Shown: positions 15,050-24,444, counted from the stretch's first letter. The stretch: DNA of 25,679 nucleotides from an uncultured Eubacterium sp. (GCA_910584595.1 CAJUBQ010000064.1:1-25679), one strand, 5' to 3'. Notes: a model not told the origin generated them from the letters alone. A program made the numbers and translations.

Positions 15050-16636
15050 TTACCTTCCAAATTCCGAAAGCTCAAGCCCCTTATTCCGATCCAGCGTCAT
15101 ACCAACACTCCATGCATTCACAAATAAAAGCAGCGGCCTGCCTTTCATATCTACCACTTTTTTCATATCCGACGTACCTGTCAGCTGATCCAAATCCAGA
15201 CCTTTATTTTCAATCCAGCGGATATGTTCATACGGAAGATTCTCCATCCGGATTTCCACGTTGTATTCATTTTCCAGACGGAACTTAAGCACATCAAACT
15301 GAAGCACGCCTACTACTCCAACAATAATCTCTTCCATACCGCCTTTGTACTCCTGAAAAATCTGTATGGCTCCTTCCTGTGCAATCTGCGTAACGCCTTT
15401 GACAAACTGTTTGCGCTTCATGGTATCAACCTGACGCACACGTGCAAAGTGCTCCGGCGCAAACGTTGGAATTCCTTCAAACATAAAATTTTCTTTTGCG
15501 GTCGTAAGCGTATCGCCAATCGAAAAAATACCCGGATCAAAGACACCGATAATATCCCCGGCATAAGCTTCATCGATCATCTTGCGCTCTTGCGCCATTA
15601 ACTGCTGCGGCTGAGACAGCTTGACCTCTCTGCCGCCCTGTATATGCTTAACCTCCATACCAGCCGTAAATTTGCCGGAACAAATACGCATAAATGCAAT
15701 ACGGTCACGATGATTTTTATTCATATTTGCCTGAATTTTAAAAACAAATGCCGAAAAATCTTCTGAAAACGGACTGATCTGCCCAATATCAGCTTTTCTT
15801 GGCAGCGGCTCATATGTCATCTGCAAAAAATGATGTAAAAACGTCTCAACTCCAAAGTTTGTCAATGCCGAGCCAAAAAATACCGGAGACAGCTCGCCTT
15901 TTGTGACAAGCTCCTGATCAAATTCTGCACTTGCACCATCCAGCAGTTCAATTTCTTCCATCAGCTGATTACGGGCATCCAGACCGATTTCCTGCTCCAA
16001 TGAACTATCATCGATCGACAGTTCACGCTCTGTCCCTTCTTTTGTTCCTTTTAATGTATCTGAAAAAGTCATGACCTTTTTCGTATTCCTGTCATAGACG
16101 CCTTTAAATTCTTTGCCGGAACCAATCGGCCAGTTGATCGGACAAGTCGCGATACCAAGTTCTTTCTCAATCTCATCCAGCAATTCAAATGTATCATTCG
16201 CATCACGATCCATTTTATTAATAAACGTAAATATAGGAATATGACGCATTACACAAACTTTAAAAAGTTTTCTGGTCTGCGCCTCTACACCTTTCGATCC
16301 GTCGATCACCATGACCGCAGAATCCGCCGCCATCAGCGTACGATACGTGTCTTCCGAGAAATCCTGATGCCCCGGTGTATCCAAAATATTAATGCAGTAT
16401 CCGTCATAATGAAACTGCAATACAGATGATGTTACAGAAATTCCACGCTGCTTTTCAATCTCCATCCAGTCCGAAACCGCATGTCTTGCAGTTGCTTTTC
16501 CCTTTACCGAACCGGCCAGATTAATGGCCCCTCCGTAAAGCAAAAACTTTTCTGTTAATGTTGTCTTTCCTGCATCCGGATGGGAAATGATTGCAAATGT
16601 TCTTCTTTTTTCTATTTCCTGACGCAAATCTGCCAC
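15050..16636 (-). CDS. prfC: Peptide chain release factor 3
   Basis: Translational GTPase that removes RF1 or RF2 from the ribosome after termination. G motifs are visible: G1 SHPDAGKT, G2 around RGISVTSS, G3 DTPGHQDF and G4 NKMDRD. The segments ATARHAVSDWMEIEKQRGIS and FVKGVTQIAQEGAIQIF are characteristic of RF3 as opposed to EF-G. The GTG at 16636 gives 528 residues, matching the usual length, with GGAGG 8 nt upstream; the longer reading would use a TTG that overlaps that ribosome binding site. A consensus promoter (16722-16750) and a strong terminator make it a single-gene unit, divergent from the hydrogenase-like gene. Confidence 0.96.
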   Translation of the reverse strand: MADLRQEIEKRRTFAIISHPDAGKTTLTEKFLLYGGAINLAGSVKGKATARHAVSDWMEIEKQRGISVTSSVLQFHYDGYCINILDTPGHQDFSEDTYRTLMAADSAVMVIDGSKGVEAQTRKLFKVCVMRHIPIFTFINKMDRDANDTFELLDEIEKELGIATCPINWPIGSGKEFKGVYDRNTKKVMTFSDTLKGTKEGTERELSIDDSSLEQEIGLDARNQLMEEIELLDGASAEFDQELVTKGELSPVFFGSALTNFGVETFLHHFLQMTYEPLPRKADIGQISPFSEDFSAFVFKIQANMNKNHRDRIAFMRICSGKFTAGMEVKHIQGGREVKLSQPQQLMAQERKMIDEAYAGDIIGVFDPGIFSIGDTLTTAKENFMFEGIPTFAPEHFARVRQVDTMKRKQFVKGVTQIAQEGAIQIFQEYKGGMEEIIVGVVGVLQFDVLKFRLENEYNVEIRMENLPYEHIRWIENKGLDLDQLTGTSDMKKVVDMKGRPLLLFVNAWSVGMTLDRNKGLELSEFGR

Positions 16637-16721
16637 GATATATTCCTCCAATTCTTTCAGAATGCAATATACAAATGTTCAAGCTGACAAAAGTATCTGG
16701 ATATTCCTGCCAGCAATCGTA

Positions 16722-16750
16722 ATTTTAGTATAGCAGCCTCCATATGTCAA
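16722..16750 (-). promoter_or_regulatory. Promoter of prfC
   Basis: On the minus strand TTGACA (16750-16745), a 17-bp spacer and TAAAAT (16727-16722). About 80 nt of leader precede the GTG start. Confidence 0.8.
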
Positions 16751-16879
16751 GAAAATCATGCTTAGTAACTGTTTCTTACTTAAATTTTTCGTATAAATTA
16801 TGATTTCCCTGCACAAACTAATTTCCATATTCGTTTGAAACATGATAACCTATTATTTATATCAAGGAGCCTGAAAACT

Positions 16880-18097
16880 ATGACCTTTCAAGAATTGCAT
16901 CGTACGGTTTTAAAAGCAAAAAAAGATAACACTCCTCTTCCTGAAAACCTGACCGATCGTGAACAGCATCAACTGGACTGCCTACTTCATCCGGACGAAC
17001 ATCCGCTTGTCTGGAAAATCGACAGCTGTGAATGCACAGATGGAAAATGCGCTGCAGCCTGTACTTTTGCCGCGCTGGAAATCAAAGACGGACAAGTAAC
17101 CTTCGATCCGGAAAAATGCACCGGCTGTGCGAAATGTATCGAAGCATGTCAAAACCAAAACCTTACGTTTAGTCATGATTCTGTAAAAGCTTTGGAACTG
17201 CTAAAAGATGACGTCCATCCTGTATATGCACTTATGGCGCCTGCCTTTATCGGACAATTTGGCAAAGACGGCACACCTTCCCGTATCCGTACTGCGCTAA
17301 AGCAAATCGGATTTACAGGGATGATTGAAGTGGCTGCTTTCGCTGATATTCTTACTTTAAAAGAAGCTCTGGAATTTCAGCACAATATGAAGCGACCGGA
17401 TGCATTCCAGCTCACAAGCTGCTGCTGTCCGATCTGGATCAAATTAATCCAAAAAGATTTCAACAAGATCGTAGAACACCTTCCTGCATCGGTATCTCCA
17501 ATGATTGCCTGCGGACGCATCGTAAAACAGCTTCATAAAGGCTGCAGAACCATTTTCGTTGGCCCTTGTCTTGCGAAAAAAGCAGAAGCAAAGGAACCTG
17601 AACTGGCTGGCGCTATTGACTGCGTACTGACATTTGAAGAATTAGACTATATGTTTCATATATTTCAGGTGGATTTTTCTGAAATGGAAGGCGAAACAAA
17701 AGAACACTCAGCTGCAGCAGGCAGATTATATGCAAGAACCGGCGGCGTCAGCCAGGCAGTTACAGAATGCATTAAAAACATTGACTCAGGCTGTCAGGTA
17801 GATCCTGTCTGCGCAAACGGCGTAGCAAACTGCAAAAAACTGTTAGATAACATATTAAATGGAACAGCTTCCGGAAACTTTTTTGAAGGCATGGCCTGTG
17901 ACGGCGGCTGTGTCGGCGGACCAAAACGTGTGATCTCCATGGAACAAGGCACACAGCTCGTAAATGAATACGCTGCCCAGGCTCCGTATCACACACCTGC
18001 TGAAAATCCTTATGTAATTGATCTGATTCACCGACTCGGATTTTTTACGATAGAAGAATTTCTAAAAAACAGCGATATTCTGACCCGCAGTCTGTAG
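16880..18097 (+). CDS. Short [FeFe]-hydrogenase-like protein with two [4Fe-4S] motifs
   Basis: 405 residues, starting at the ATG at 16880 with AAGGAG 10 nt upstream; an upstream TTG at 16835 has no site. Two cysteine sets lie at the N-terminus: an odd C-x-C-x4-C-x3-C (Cys50, 52, 57, 61) and a canonical CxxCxxCxxxC (Cys80, 83, 86, 90). The catalytic domain keeps versions of the three H-cluster motifs: L1 TSCCCPIW (about 179-186), L2 GPCLAKK (228-234) and L3 EGMACDGGCVGG (336-347). All four cluster cysteines and the L1 proton-transfer cysteine appear present, but L2 has Gly where prototypes have Met. The short form without extra ferredoxin domains resembles the poorly known group C/D or sensory-type enzymes; that class is inferred. 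No hydE/F/G maturases adjoin. Activity could be H2 production or sensing. Confidence 0.82.
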   Translation: MTFQELHRTVLKAKKDNTPLPENLTDREQHQLDCLLHPDEHPLVWKIDSCECTDGKCAAACTFAALEIKDGQVTFDPEKCTGCAKCIEACQNQNLTFSHDSVKALELLKDDVHPVYALMAPAFIGQFGKDGTPSRIRTALKQIGFTGMIEVAAFADILTLKEALEFQHNMKRPDAFQLTSCCCPIWIKLIQKDFNKIVEHLPASVSPMIACGRIVKQLHKGCRTIFVGPCLAKKAEAKEPELAGAIDCVLTFEELDYMFHIFQVDFSEMEGETKEHSAAAGRLYARTGGVSQAVTECIKNIDSGCQVDPVCANGVANCKKLLDNILNGTASGNFFEGMACDGGCVGGPKRVISMEQGTQLVNEYAAQAPYHTPAENPYVIDLIHRLGFFTIEEFLKNSDILTRSL

Positions 18098-18139
18098 AAG
18101 CATCTTAGCAAAAGCATCTTAGCAGAAGCATCTTATATA
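18098..18139. repeat. Three 14-bp direct repeats after the hydrogenase-like gene
   Basis: AAGCATCTTAGCAA, AAGCATCTTAGCAG and AAGCATCTTATATA follow one another directly after the TAG stop. No coding or binding role is evident. Confidence 0.75.
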
Positions 18140-18174
18140 GAAACAAAGCAGCATACCAAAGATTTATAATACCC

Positions 18175-18197
18175 TAAAAACTGCTCATCTTGCAGTT
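18175..18197 (-). terminator. Possible terminator for the methyltransferase operon
   Basis: A 6-bp stem AACTGC/GCAGTT with a 7-nt loop, followed on the minus strand by TTTT. It is weak and lies about 150 nt beyond the stop of the last gene in the operon. Confidence 0.35.
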
Positions 18198-18224
18198 CAA
18201 AAAAAACGGTACTCTGCGATAAGA

Positions 18225-18278
18225 ATCCGGCGCTACGCGATAAATAAACTCCCGAAGCGCCGGATCCTGTTATTTTTT
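18225..18278 (+). terminator. Probable terminator of the hydrogenase-like gene
   Basis: A perfect 10-bp GC-rich stem ATCCGGCGCT (18225-18234) / AGCGCCGGAT (18256-18265) with a 21-nt loop. TTTTTT follows 7 nt after the stem. Confidence 0.6.
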
Positions 18279-18347
18279 AGATAGATCCTCCGGGGGATGC
18301 GCACTCGCACGAATATGTTTATACAGATCCTTCCTTGTCTGTTGCAG

Positions 18348-19715
18348 TTACTTTCTCAGACAAATAATACTCTCCCTAAGTGTATTTTTTAAATATGGGT
18401 ACTGCTTAAGCTGCTGACCTGATGTTGCGGCTTTTCTGCAGATCGATAATTTCTCTACAGTAAAACCTTTCCGTTCTGCTAACAATGCAAGTATGGTATC
18501 TGTAGGTATAATCACACCAACATAAGCGCTTTGATCAACAACAATGTAACAAGTTCCTCCTTTGGAAAGCGCTTCATATATTTCCTTCAAAACACGATCC
18601 ATATCACTGAAATACCCACGAATCATGTTTTGCATTAATCGAGTTCTGCCATCTCTTTTTCCTGTCTTCGCTTCCTTCTTTGGTATTTCCTCATTGATTT
18701 CCCTGCATAATGCTTCAGCGATATCAATGCCACACTTAATCTCATGCTTGTTACTAAGTCTATAATTGCGAATCAATTCTTTTTTTCTATCACTAAATTC
18801 TGATTGTGGAATCAAACCACCAAATAAAAGCTCCAGCTTATATGACTCAAAATAATCAAAAGAATTAGCATAAGGCGGAGAAAAAATAACACATCCCAGT
18901 TTCTTACCGATGCTTTTCTCATATTCAGAAACACACTTGCTAAATTCTAATGCGGATCGTGTTTTTACATAGTTGGAATTTTCGTTCAAAGGATAAAGCT
19001 TAAAATCCTCAACTATATCCTGAACGGTTGCAATGAAAAATTCGGTTACATTTTCTATTGGCGCTGGCCTTGTTGCCAGACCGTTTCCATCCTTTTTTCT
19101 ATTCGAAGAATTTTCTAAACAGAAAAACCAGGCTGCAAGCAATGTTGATTTGCAAAATCCCTCAGGAAGCTTGCTGATCCATTGACGTATTTTTTTAATC
19201 GTCTCAAGATTAGATTCTGGAAAATAATCGGAAAGAGGTGGTTCATTATTATCTGACAAGACTTCATTCTCCCATAATGGATGACTTACCAACTCATTTA
19301 ACTTGCCAAGTTCCTTTTCGCTTGGATTCGACAGCTTTAAATTTGTTATCATCTCGCAGTATGGATTAACATCAGTTCCTAATGTATCAAACCCTAATGA
19401 TTTTGCTGCTATCAAAGTGCTGCCAGATCCCATCATCGGATCTGCTATAAACATCTTTTTAGCGTCTACCTGCGATCTTTTTATTAACTCTTTAACCAGA
19501 ATCGTTGAATACCCTTCTCTATACCTCACCCATCTTTGATATGGTTGATTTTTTGCAGTCGAGAAGTTTACAAGGTCTGCAAACAGTTTCGTTTCATCTT
19601 CAAAACAATATCTGTTTTCACAATCAGCCAACAACGTCTTGCAAACAGAATCAAAGTGGAATTGAGCTTGAGCTATAACCATATTGTCCGTAAGAACAGA
19701 CAGCGCTCCATCCAT
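18348..19715 (-). CDS. DNA amino-methyltransferase with SPPY motif (second methyltransferase of the operon)
   Basis: 455 residues from the ATG at 19715. That ATG is 2 nt after the TAG of the upstream methyltransferase and 8 nt from a GGAGG inside its last codons. An ATG at 19730 would add five residues but overlaps that site. AdoMet-binding motif I is IADPMMGSGSTL (about 91-101) and catalytic motif IV is FSPPYANSFDYF (about 278-289). The order I then IV, with a long insert between, is that of alpha- or gamma-type amino-methyltransferases. SPPY is frequent in N4-cytosine enzymes but does not exclude N6-adenine. A preceding QRWVRYREGYS segment probably belongs to the N-terminal binding region. 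It is last in the operon with the nuclease-helicase, so it probably protects host DNA. The target base is undetermined. Confidence 0.82.
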   Translation of the reverse strand: MDGALSVLTDNMVIAQAQFHFDSVCKTLLADCENRYCFEDETKLFADLVNFSTAKNQPYQRWVRYREGYSTILVKELIKRSQVDAKKMFIADPMMGSGSTLIAAKSLGFDTLGTDVNPYCEMITNLKLSNPSEKELGKLNELVSHPLWENEVLSDNNEPPLSDYFPESNLETIKKIRQWISKLPEGFCKSTLLAAWFFCLENSSNRKKDGNGLATRPAPIENVTEFFIATVQDIVEDFKLYPLNENSNYVKTRSALEFSKCVSEYEKSIGKKLGCVIFSPPYANSFDYFESYKLELLFGGLIPQSEFSDRKKELIRNYRLSNKHEIKCGIDIAEALCREINEEIPKKEAKTGKRDGRTRLMQNMIRGYFSDMDRVLKEIYEALSKGGTCYIVVDQSAYVGVIIPTDTILALLAERKGFTVEKLSICRKAATSGQQLKQYPYLKNTLRESIICLRK

Positions 19716-19717
19716 TA

Positions 19718-21592
19718 CTACATCCTCCATTTCTTCTCATTATCATCCCAAGTACACAATTTCTTAATCTTATCTTCTATCCCTGTGTTCTTAAATAAAT
19801 CTGTTGTATATTTGAAGTTTTTTTGTTCCATCGCGAGAGATGCTAACAGAGGTATTATTTGCCTGAATACTTCTATATAGATTTCGTTTGTGGTGGATGG
19901 CTGCTTTTTTACCGTCTCACAAATCTTCTGATCGATAGTTTCCCCGATTCTTTTATGCAAATTCTCTTCACTTGTATTTTCACTTAATACTGGTTTCGCA
20001 CTCTTATCTTTCAGGAACGTATAAATGAAATCACCTAGTAATGCGCCTGAATATTTTGTATGCGCGGTATGAATATAATTCTCGATTGGCTCCTGATATA
20101 TAACGCCATCATCCTCAAGCACAAATCCGGCTTCTAAAGCCGCCTTCATAACAGCCATCCATACTTTGGGATCTTTGTTGTTAAAGGTAAATACGAAAGG
20201 TCTGCCATCCTTTAATACTCTGTAGCACTCCTTGAACACACTCAATAATCCCTGATAATAAAATTCATGGTCTTTTGATTTCTTTCGTTTTTTTCTGTTA
20301 ACCAATATTTCTCTCGGAAGATCTACAACCCTGCTTTTTTCTATTCCAAGATCCGGATAAAGCCAGGCCAGCCAAAATGCTGATAATTCACCATACTGAA
20401 CATTACTGCCGTAGGGCGGATCAGTCAGAACAAGATCTACTGACTCATCTGCTATAGGTAAGTCTGCTGCGTCCTGATTTAATAACATATAGCTATGCTC
20501 ATTTTCTTCCAGCTCTTTTTGCGTATTTACTTTTACTAATTTCGGCAATCGCTCCTTCTGAAAATCTATGGCAGCTTTTATAGCAGTCACTCGTTTATCT
20601 ATATACTCTATCGGATTAACTTCAACAAACTGATATGACAACCAATATGCATGTTTTGCCCAGGCAACTGGTCTTCCGTCTTGCCATGCGTTTGTAGAAA
20701 TGGTCAGATTATTCGTATATCGCAATGTTGCACTAAATGTTAATAACAATAATCTATATACATCATCAGACACTTTCCCTTTTTTCTCATGAATCTTTTT
20801 AAGAAAAAATCCCATGACTATGAGACTTCTTTTCATAAAGAAGTCTTCAAATTTTGCCACGCCTTTTCGATATAAACAATCTTCCTGCTGTCTATCCCAA
20901 GCCTCAGGAATCTCAATGTCTGGTATCCATAATTCGAGATCTTTCACATATTTCCCATAATCACGTTCACTATTTTCTTTTACCTTTATATCAAATTCAT
21001 CTGGGGCTACTGTTCTTTGAGTGACTCTGGTTGTCACCTTATATGTTACACTTATTAACTCTGTACCAATATTCATGCAATCAACACCTGCTGAATCATT
21101 GCCACAAGCAGAGCAATGGTACACGCCTGCTCTATCTGTTTTATTATCCTTTGATAAAACAATCTCAGAGCCACATACAGGGCATTTTACCTTGTAGGCA
21201 AGTTCAAACCACCGTACCGGTAACAATTCTCCTGTATCTCGATTATGCGTTGAGAAGAGTTTGTCTGAAAGCGCTTCAACTTCATCAAGTATTTCAGTCA
21301 TCACAGATAAATATGTTTTCTTATCTACTTGCGTAACTTCCATGTCCGAGATAAATATTGCAAGTGGATTTACATCATTTGCAATTACTTTTCTATCGAT
21401 GGAAGTCCCTTCAAATAATGTAACTCCTCCGCCACAAAATACATCTAATATGGTATCTCCAGGCTTTGAATAGTTTTCCGCAAGCTTTCGAAAAACATTC
21501 TGGGGTCTACGCGCAAAATATTTATGCATTTTGTAAACCGGGGTATGCGCCTCAGATTTCATACCCTCTTTCATATACTCAAAATTTCTCAC
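19718..21592 (-). CDS. DNA amino-methyltransferase with zinc ribbon and DPPY motif (first methyltransferase of the operon)
   Basis: 624 residues. The N-terminal YKMHKYFARRPQNVF motif is followed by AdoMet motif I DVFCGGGVTLFEG (about 50-62), where NDVNPLA completes the cofactor pocket. A four-cysteine zinc ribbon follows (CPVCG at 137-141, CSACG at 160-164), then a long helical insert, and catalytic motif IV TDPPYGSNVQYGE (about 390-402). DPPY is typical of N6-adenine methylation, though N4-cytosine is possible. The KYFARRP...CGGG plus Zn-ribbon layout resembles large methylases of defence islands. It starts at a GTG that overlaps the helicase stop as GTGA, so it is coupled to it. It differs clearly in sequence from the second methyltransferase. 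Confidence 0.85.
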   Translation of the reverse strand: MRNFEYMKEGMKSEAHTPVYKMHKYFARRPQNVFRKLAENYSKPGDTILDVFCGGGVTLFEGTSIDRKVIANDVNPLAIFISDMEVTQVDKKTYLSVMTEILDEVEALSDKLFSTHNRDTGELLPVRWFELAYKVKCPVCGSEIVLSKDNKTDRAGVYHCSACGNDSAGVDCMNIGTELISVTYKVTTRVTQRTVAPDEFDIKVKENSERDYGKYVKDLELWIPDIEIPEAWDRQQEDCLYRKGVAKFEDFFMKRSLIVMGFFLKKIHEKKGKVSDDVYRLLLLTFSATLRYTNNLTISTNAWQDGRPVAWAKHAYWLSYQFVEVNPIEYIDKRVTAIKAAIDFQKERLPKLVKVNTQKELEENEHSYMLLNQDAADLPIADESVDLVLTDPPYGSNVQYGELSAFWLAWLYPDLGIEKSRVVDLPREILVNRKKRKKSKDHEFYYQGLLSVFKECYRVLKDGRPFVFTFNNKDPKVWMAVMKAALEAGFVLEDDGVIYQEPIENYIHTAHTKYSGALLGDFIYTFLKDKSAKPVLSENTSEENLHKRIGETIDQKICETVKKQPSTTNEIYIEVFRQIIPLLASLAMEQKNFKYTTDLFKNTGIEDKIKKLCTWDDNEKKWRM

Positions 21593-24444
21593 GTATTGTT
21601 CTCTCCTTCAGCCATCCAATATGTTTCACCATAGCAAAAATCAGCTTCACATATTTTCTTCTCTGTAAAATCAAGCAGTTCCCTCAATTCGGGCATCTTA
21701 CTATCATTAACTCTTATCGACTTCATCTTTAAGTCAATATCGATATATTCAGAGAACAACAGCAAGTGGTTTAGCATAAACCTGTACTGATTTCCAGCAG
21801 TTGTTCTATCCGTCCATACATCTCTGACAGAAAATCCCATACCATGCCTTTCATTAAGATCATCTCTTACCGCATCCTGATTTCCTGGGCTTGTCATCAT
21901 TACATTTGGATATGTGTCACGAATGTACTTAATCATTGATGCGGCTCGCTCCACTTCTTTCTGCTGATCACCAGCTTGAGCAGAATAGACCGAATACAAA
22001 AATTCAATGTAATTCATTGTCTTACATTGCATTAAGACCTCAAGCATAAATCTATATGGGAATAGTTTTTCTTCACCTTCATCCAATGTATACAGCAACA
22101 TCTGATGAAAGAATAATTCTTCAAATGATATTTCCTTATTTGCATACATTTTCCCAACAGGGGTTAAAACAAAACCATTCGCACCTGTTTTCTTTATAAC
22201 TCCAAGTCTCTCACAATGAGATACATTATTATTATTCACCAAAATATCAGCTCTGACTTTTTCCGAATCCAAATCTTCGTAACGATCAAGCGTAGGGTCT
22301 ACCAAAGACTCCTTATATTTTTCCCTGTTATAATCGCCAAAGCTCTTAAATATTCTCTTATAATCGCTTCCTCTTTGTTTCTTTCCGAGCGTTGAACCAA
22401 GACCCACCTGACCGGCAGCTTTAGAATTAACAGTAGCAATTCTTATTGTCAGGTCATTTGCAAATTTCTCAACATCTACAGAAGCTGGCACCATCAGTTG
22501 AACCTTAGAAGTTTTATGCCTTAATGCATGTCCGCTTGTGCCTTTTACCACTCCTAAATTGATTTCATCAATCCATTCTGCCAAAGTATCATCCTGATCG
22601 CGTAATGCCTGAATCACAAAGTGAAGCGGAGCAAAATCATCATCCACATAAGAACCATCAGAATTAAGTCTTATTGGTATGATGATGTAGGAAGTTTTAT
22701 CTTCAATATCATGGGGTTTTCTTAATGCTCTGCCGACAGCCTGTACAATATCAATCATTGAGCTCTTAGAATCAGCAAACATAACGCCATCAATAAATGG
22801 CATATCTACACCTTCTGTAAGGCATCTGACATTAGAAAGCAAGCCAAAATCAGCTCGCTCGAACCTCTTAAATGACTGACTCCTTTCGGATGTTATCTGA
22901 CTGCCATTAATATGTAAAAATGCAGCCTTACTTTTATCAATCCCGAATTTATTATCCATAAATTTGCTGTCAAACGAATCGCATACATTTGTAAATTCTT
23001 TAGCTGCAGCTACACTCGAATGAAAAGATACAACTTTATTCATTCCAGTTTCTTTAACCGCTTTTCCAAGCAACATGGCCTTAAACAAAGTGTCCGCAGA
23101 AATACCTTCCACAGAGCTTCCATCCTGGTAATTTACTTTTACATACCTGTTTTCATCAACCAGTTTATTTATCTCTGTATCCGTAATACCAGCGATTACA
23201 ATTTTGTAATCTGATATTATCTTTTGCCTGATTGCTTCACCAAATGTAAATTTGTAAAAAGTCGGCCCGTATACATCCTCATCATCCATCGAGAAAACCG
23301 TACTATCGTCCTGTTCGAGTCTGTCCTTAATCCACAGCTTTATCAGCTTTTCTGTTGCAGTCATGAACAGTCTTTTCCTGATAGGAATGTTAGAATCAGA
23401 GAGCGCGAGATTAAATAAGCCGTTTTCCATTCTTCCCGCAGTTCTATGCGCTTCATCATAAATTGCTAAATCAAACGTAAAGTCCGGTATTTGTTTTAGC
23501 GCTTCAATAAGACATTCCACAGATTGATATGTGGAAAAAATAACCCTTTTACCACTAACTCCAGTCAAAAACTTTACAATAGGTTCAGAATCTGTAGTCA
23601 CTGGCACGTCAAGATCAATAAGATCCGTCACCAGATCATCTTCAAGCTTGCTGCTAACGGTACGATCACTGCATACTGCAAGATACTGAAATTTGTCGCT
23701 TGCATTTGAAGTCCATCTCTCTATGGACTGCCTTATCAAGGAAAGATTTGGAGCAAAAAACAAAACTGTCTCCGAATGCATTTCTTCAGAAACCCATAAT
23801 GATATCAACGTCTTTCCCGTAGCACACGCAGCGATGATCTTACCTCTGTCAACAGTATTGAATCCCTTAACCACTGATTCAATTATAGGCTTCTGGAATT
23901 CCATTGGTCTCAGTTTATGCTCCCTGCCTGCGGAATCTGCTCCATTTGCCACTTCATACAAATATTTAAAGAAATCATCCCCTAAAGAATCAAGCTTATC
24001 CACTAGCACTGTACTTCCACTTTTTCTTTTCCCCGTATCTTTAGGCAACGCCGGACAGTTAGCAATAACCAATCGGTTATCGGCATACTCCGCCTCTGCC
24101 CAGAAATTATTTAATTCGTTACTGGACGGGCATCTTCTATGGCTCCTGAACTTTGCTTGGTAAGCAGTATACTTTCCATCAGTAGTAACGAATACTCCAT
24201 CAACACCATCATCTTTATGTGAGAGCTTCAATTCAGTTTCAACACTTCCCGGAATCTCATGTCCGGAAATCTTTGGCGAATAAATCTCATCAATCTGGTA
24301 TAGAGACTTATGATACAAAAAATAGTAGTAACATACTTGTTCAAAAGCATCACCCTTTTCAGTCGTATCAGTTATTTTTTCTATTTCCTTCTCCAGCTCA
24401 CTCCAACTGGAATATCTTGTCTTAAGGACTTGTTTCATTGTCAT
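21589..24444 (-). CDS. Nuclease-SF2 helicase fusion, restriction-enzyme-like
   Basis: 951 residues from an ATG with AAGGAG 8 nt upstream. The N-terminal part (about 30-130) has an Mrr/PD-(D/E)XK pattern: GDAFEQ, then Asp82 in DDGVDGVF and Gln96-x-Lys98 in AYQAKF. An SF2 motor follows: Walker A CATGKT (207-212), DEAH box (330-333), TAT motif (362-364) and motif VI QAVGRALR (568-575). The C-terminal third (about 690-951) has winged-helix-like segments such as FVLTPVGKMYANKEISFEEL and FPYRFMLEVLMQC. These remind me of the recognition domain of AlwI-type endonucleases; this is a pattern impression. The likely job is ATP-driven cleavage of unmodified DNA, with the two downstream methyltransferases protecting the host. 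No promoter was identified upstream. A type III Res or HsdR-like naming would also be defensible. Confidence 0.85.
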   Translation of the reverse strand: MTMKQVLKTRYSSWSELEKEIEKITDTTEKGDAFEQVCYYYFLYHKSLYQIDEIYSPKISGHEIPGSVETELKLSHKDDGVDGVFVTTDGKYTAYQAKFRSHRRCPSSNELNNFWAEAEYADNRLVIANCPALPKDTGKRKSGSTVLVDKLDSLGDDFFKYLYEVANGADSAGREHKLRPMEFQKPIIESVVKGFNTVDRGKIIAACATGKTLISLWVSEEMHSETVLFFAPNLSLIRQSIERWTSNASDKFQYLAVCSDRTVSSKLEDDLVTDLIDLDVPVTTDSEPIVKFLTGVSGKRVIFSTYQSVECLIEALKQIPDFTFDLAIYDEAHRTAGRMENGLFNLALSDSNIPIRKRLFMTATEKLIKLWIKDRLEQDDSTVFSMDDEDVYGPTFYKFTFGEAIRQKIISDYKIVIAGITDTEINKLVDENRYVKVNYQDGSSVEGISADTLFKAMLLGKAVKETGMNKVVSFHSSVAAAKEFTNVCDSFDSKFMDNKFGIDKSKAAFLHINGSQITSERSQSFKRFERADFGLLSNVRCLTEGVDMPFIDGVMFADSKSSMIDIVQAVGRALRKPHDIEDKTSYIIIPIRLNSDGSYVDDDFAPLHFVIQALRDQDDTLAEWIDEINLGVVKGTSGHALRHKTSKVQLMVPASVDVEKFANDLTIRIATVNSKAAGQVGLGSTLGKKQRGSDYKRIFKSFGDYNREKYKESLVDPTLDRYEDLDSEKVRADILVNNNNVSHCERLGVIKKTGANGFVLTPVGKMYANKEISFEELFFHQMLLYTLDEGEEKLFPYRFMLEVLMQCKTMNYIEFLYSVYSAQAGDQQKEVERAASMIKYIRDTYPNVMMTSPGNQDAVRDDLNERHGMGFSVRDVWTDRTTAGNQYRFMLNHLLLFSEYIDIDLKMKSIRVNDSKMPELRELLDFTEKKICEADFCYGETYWMAEGENNT

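Noticed and set aside
16835..16879. N-terminal extension of the hydrogenase-like protein from a TTG
   Set aside because: It includes the AAGGAG site that serves the ATG at 16880.
18348..24444. BREX, DISARM or a classical type I system
   Set aside because: There is no specificity subunit, no PglZ, BrxL or DrmB-like gene, and the helicase differs from the expected types; only methyltransferases and a nuclease-helicase are present.
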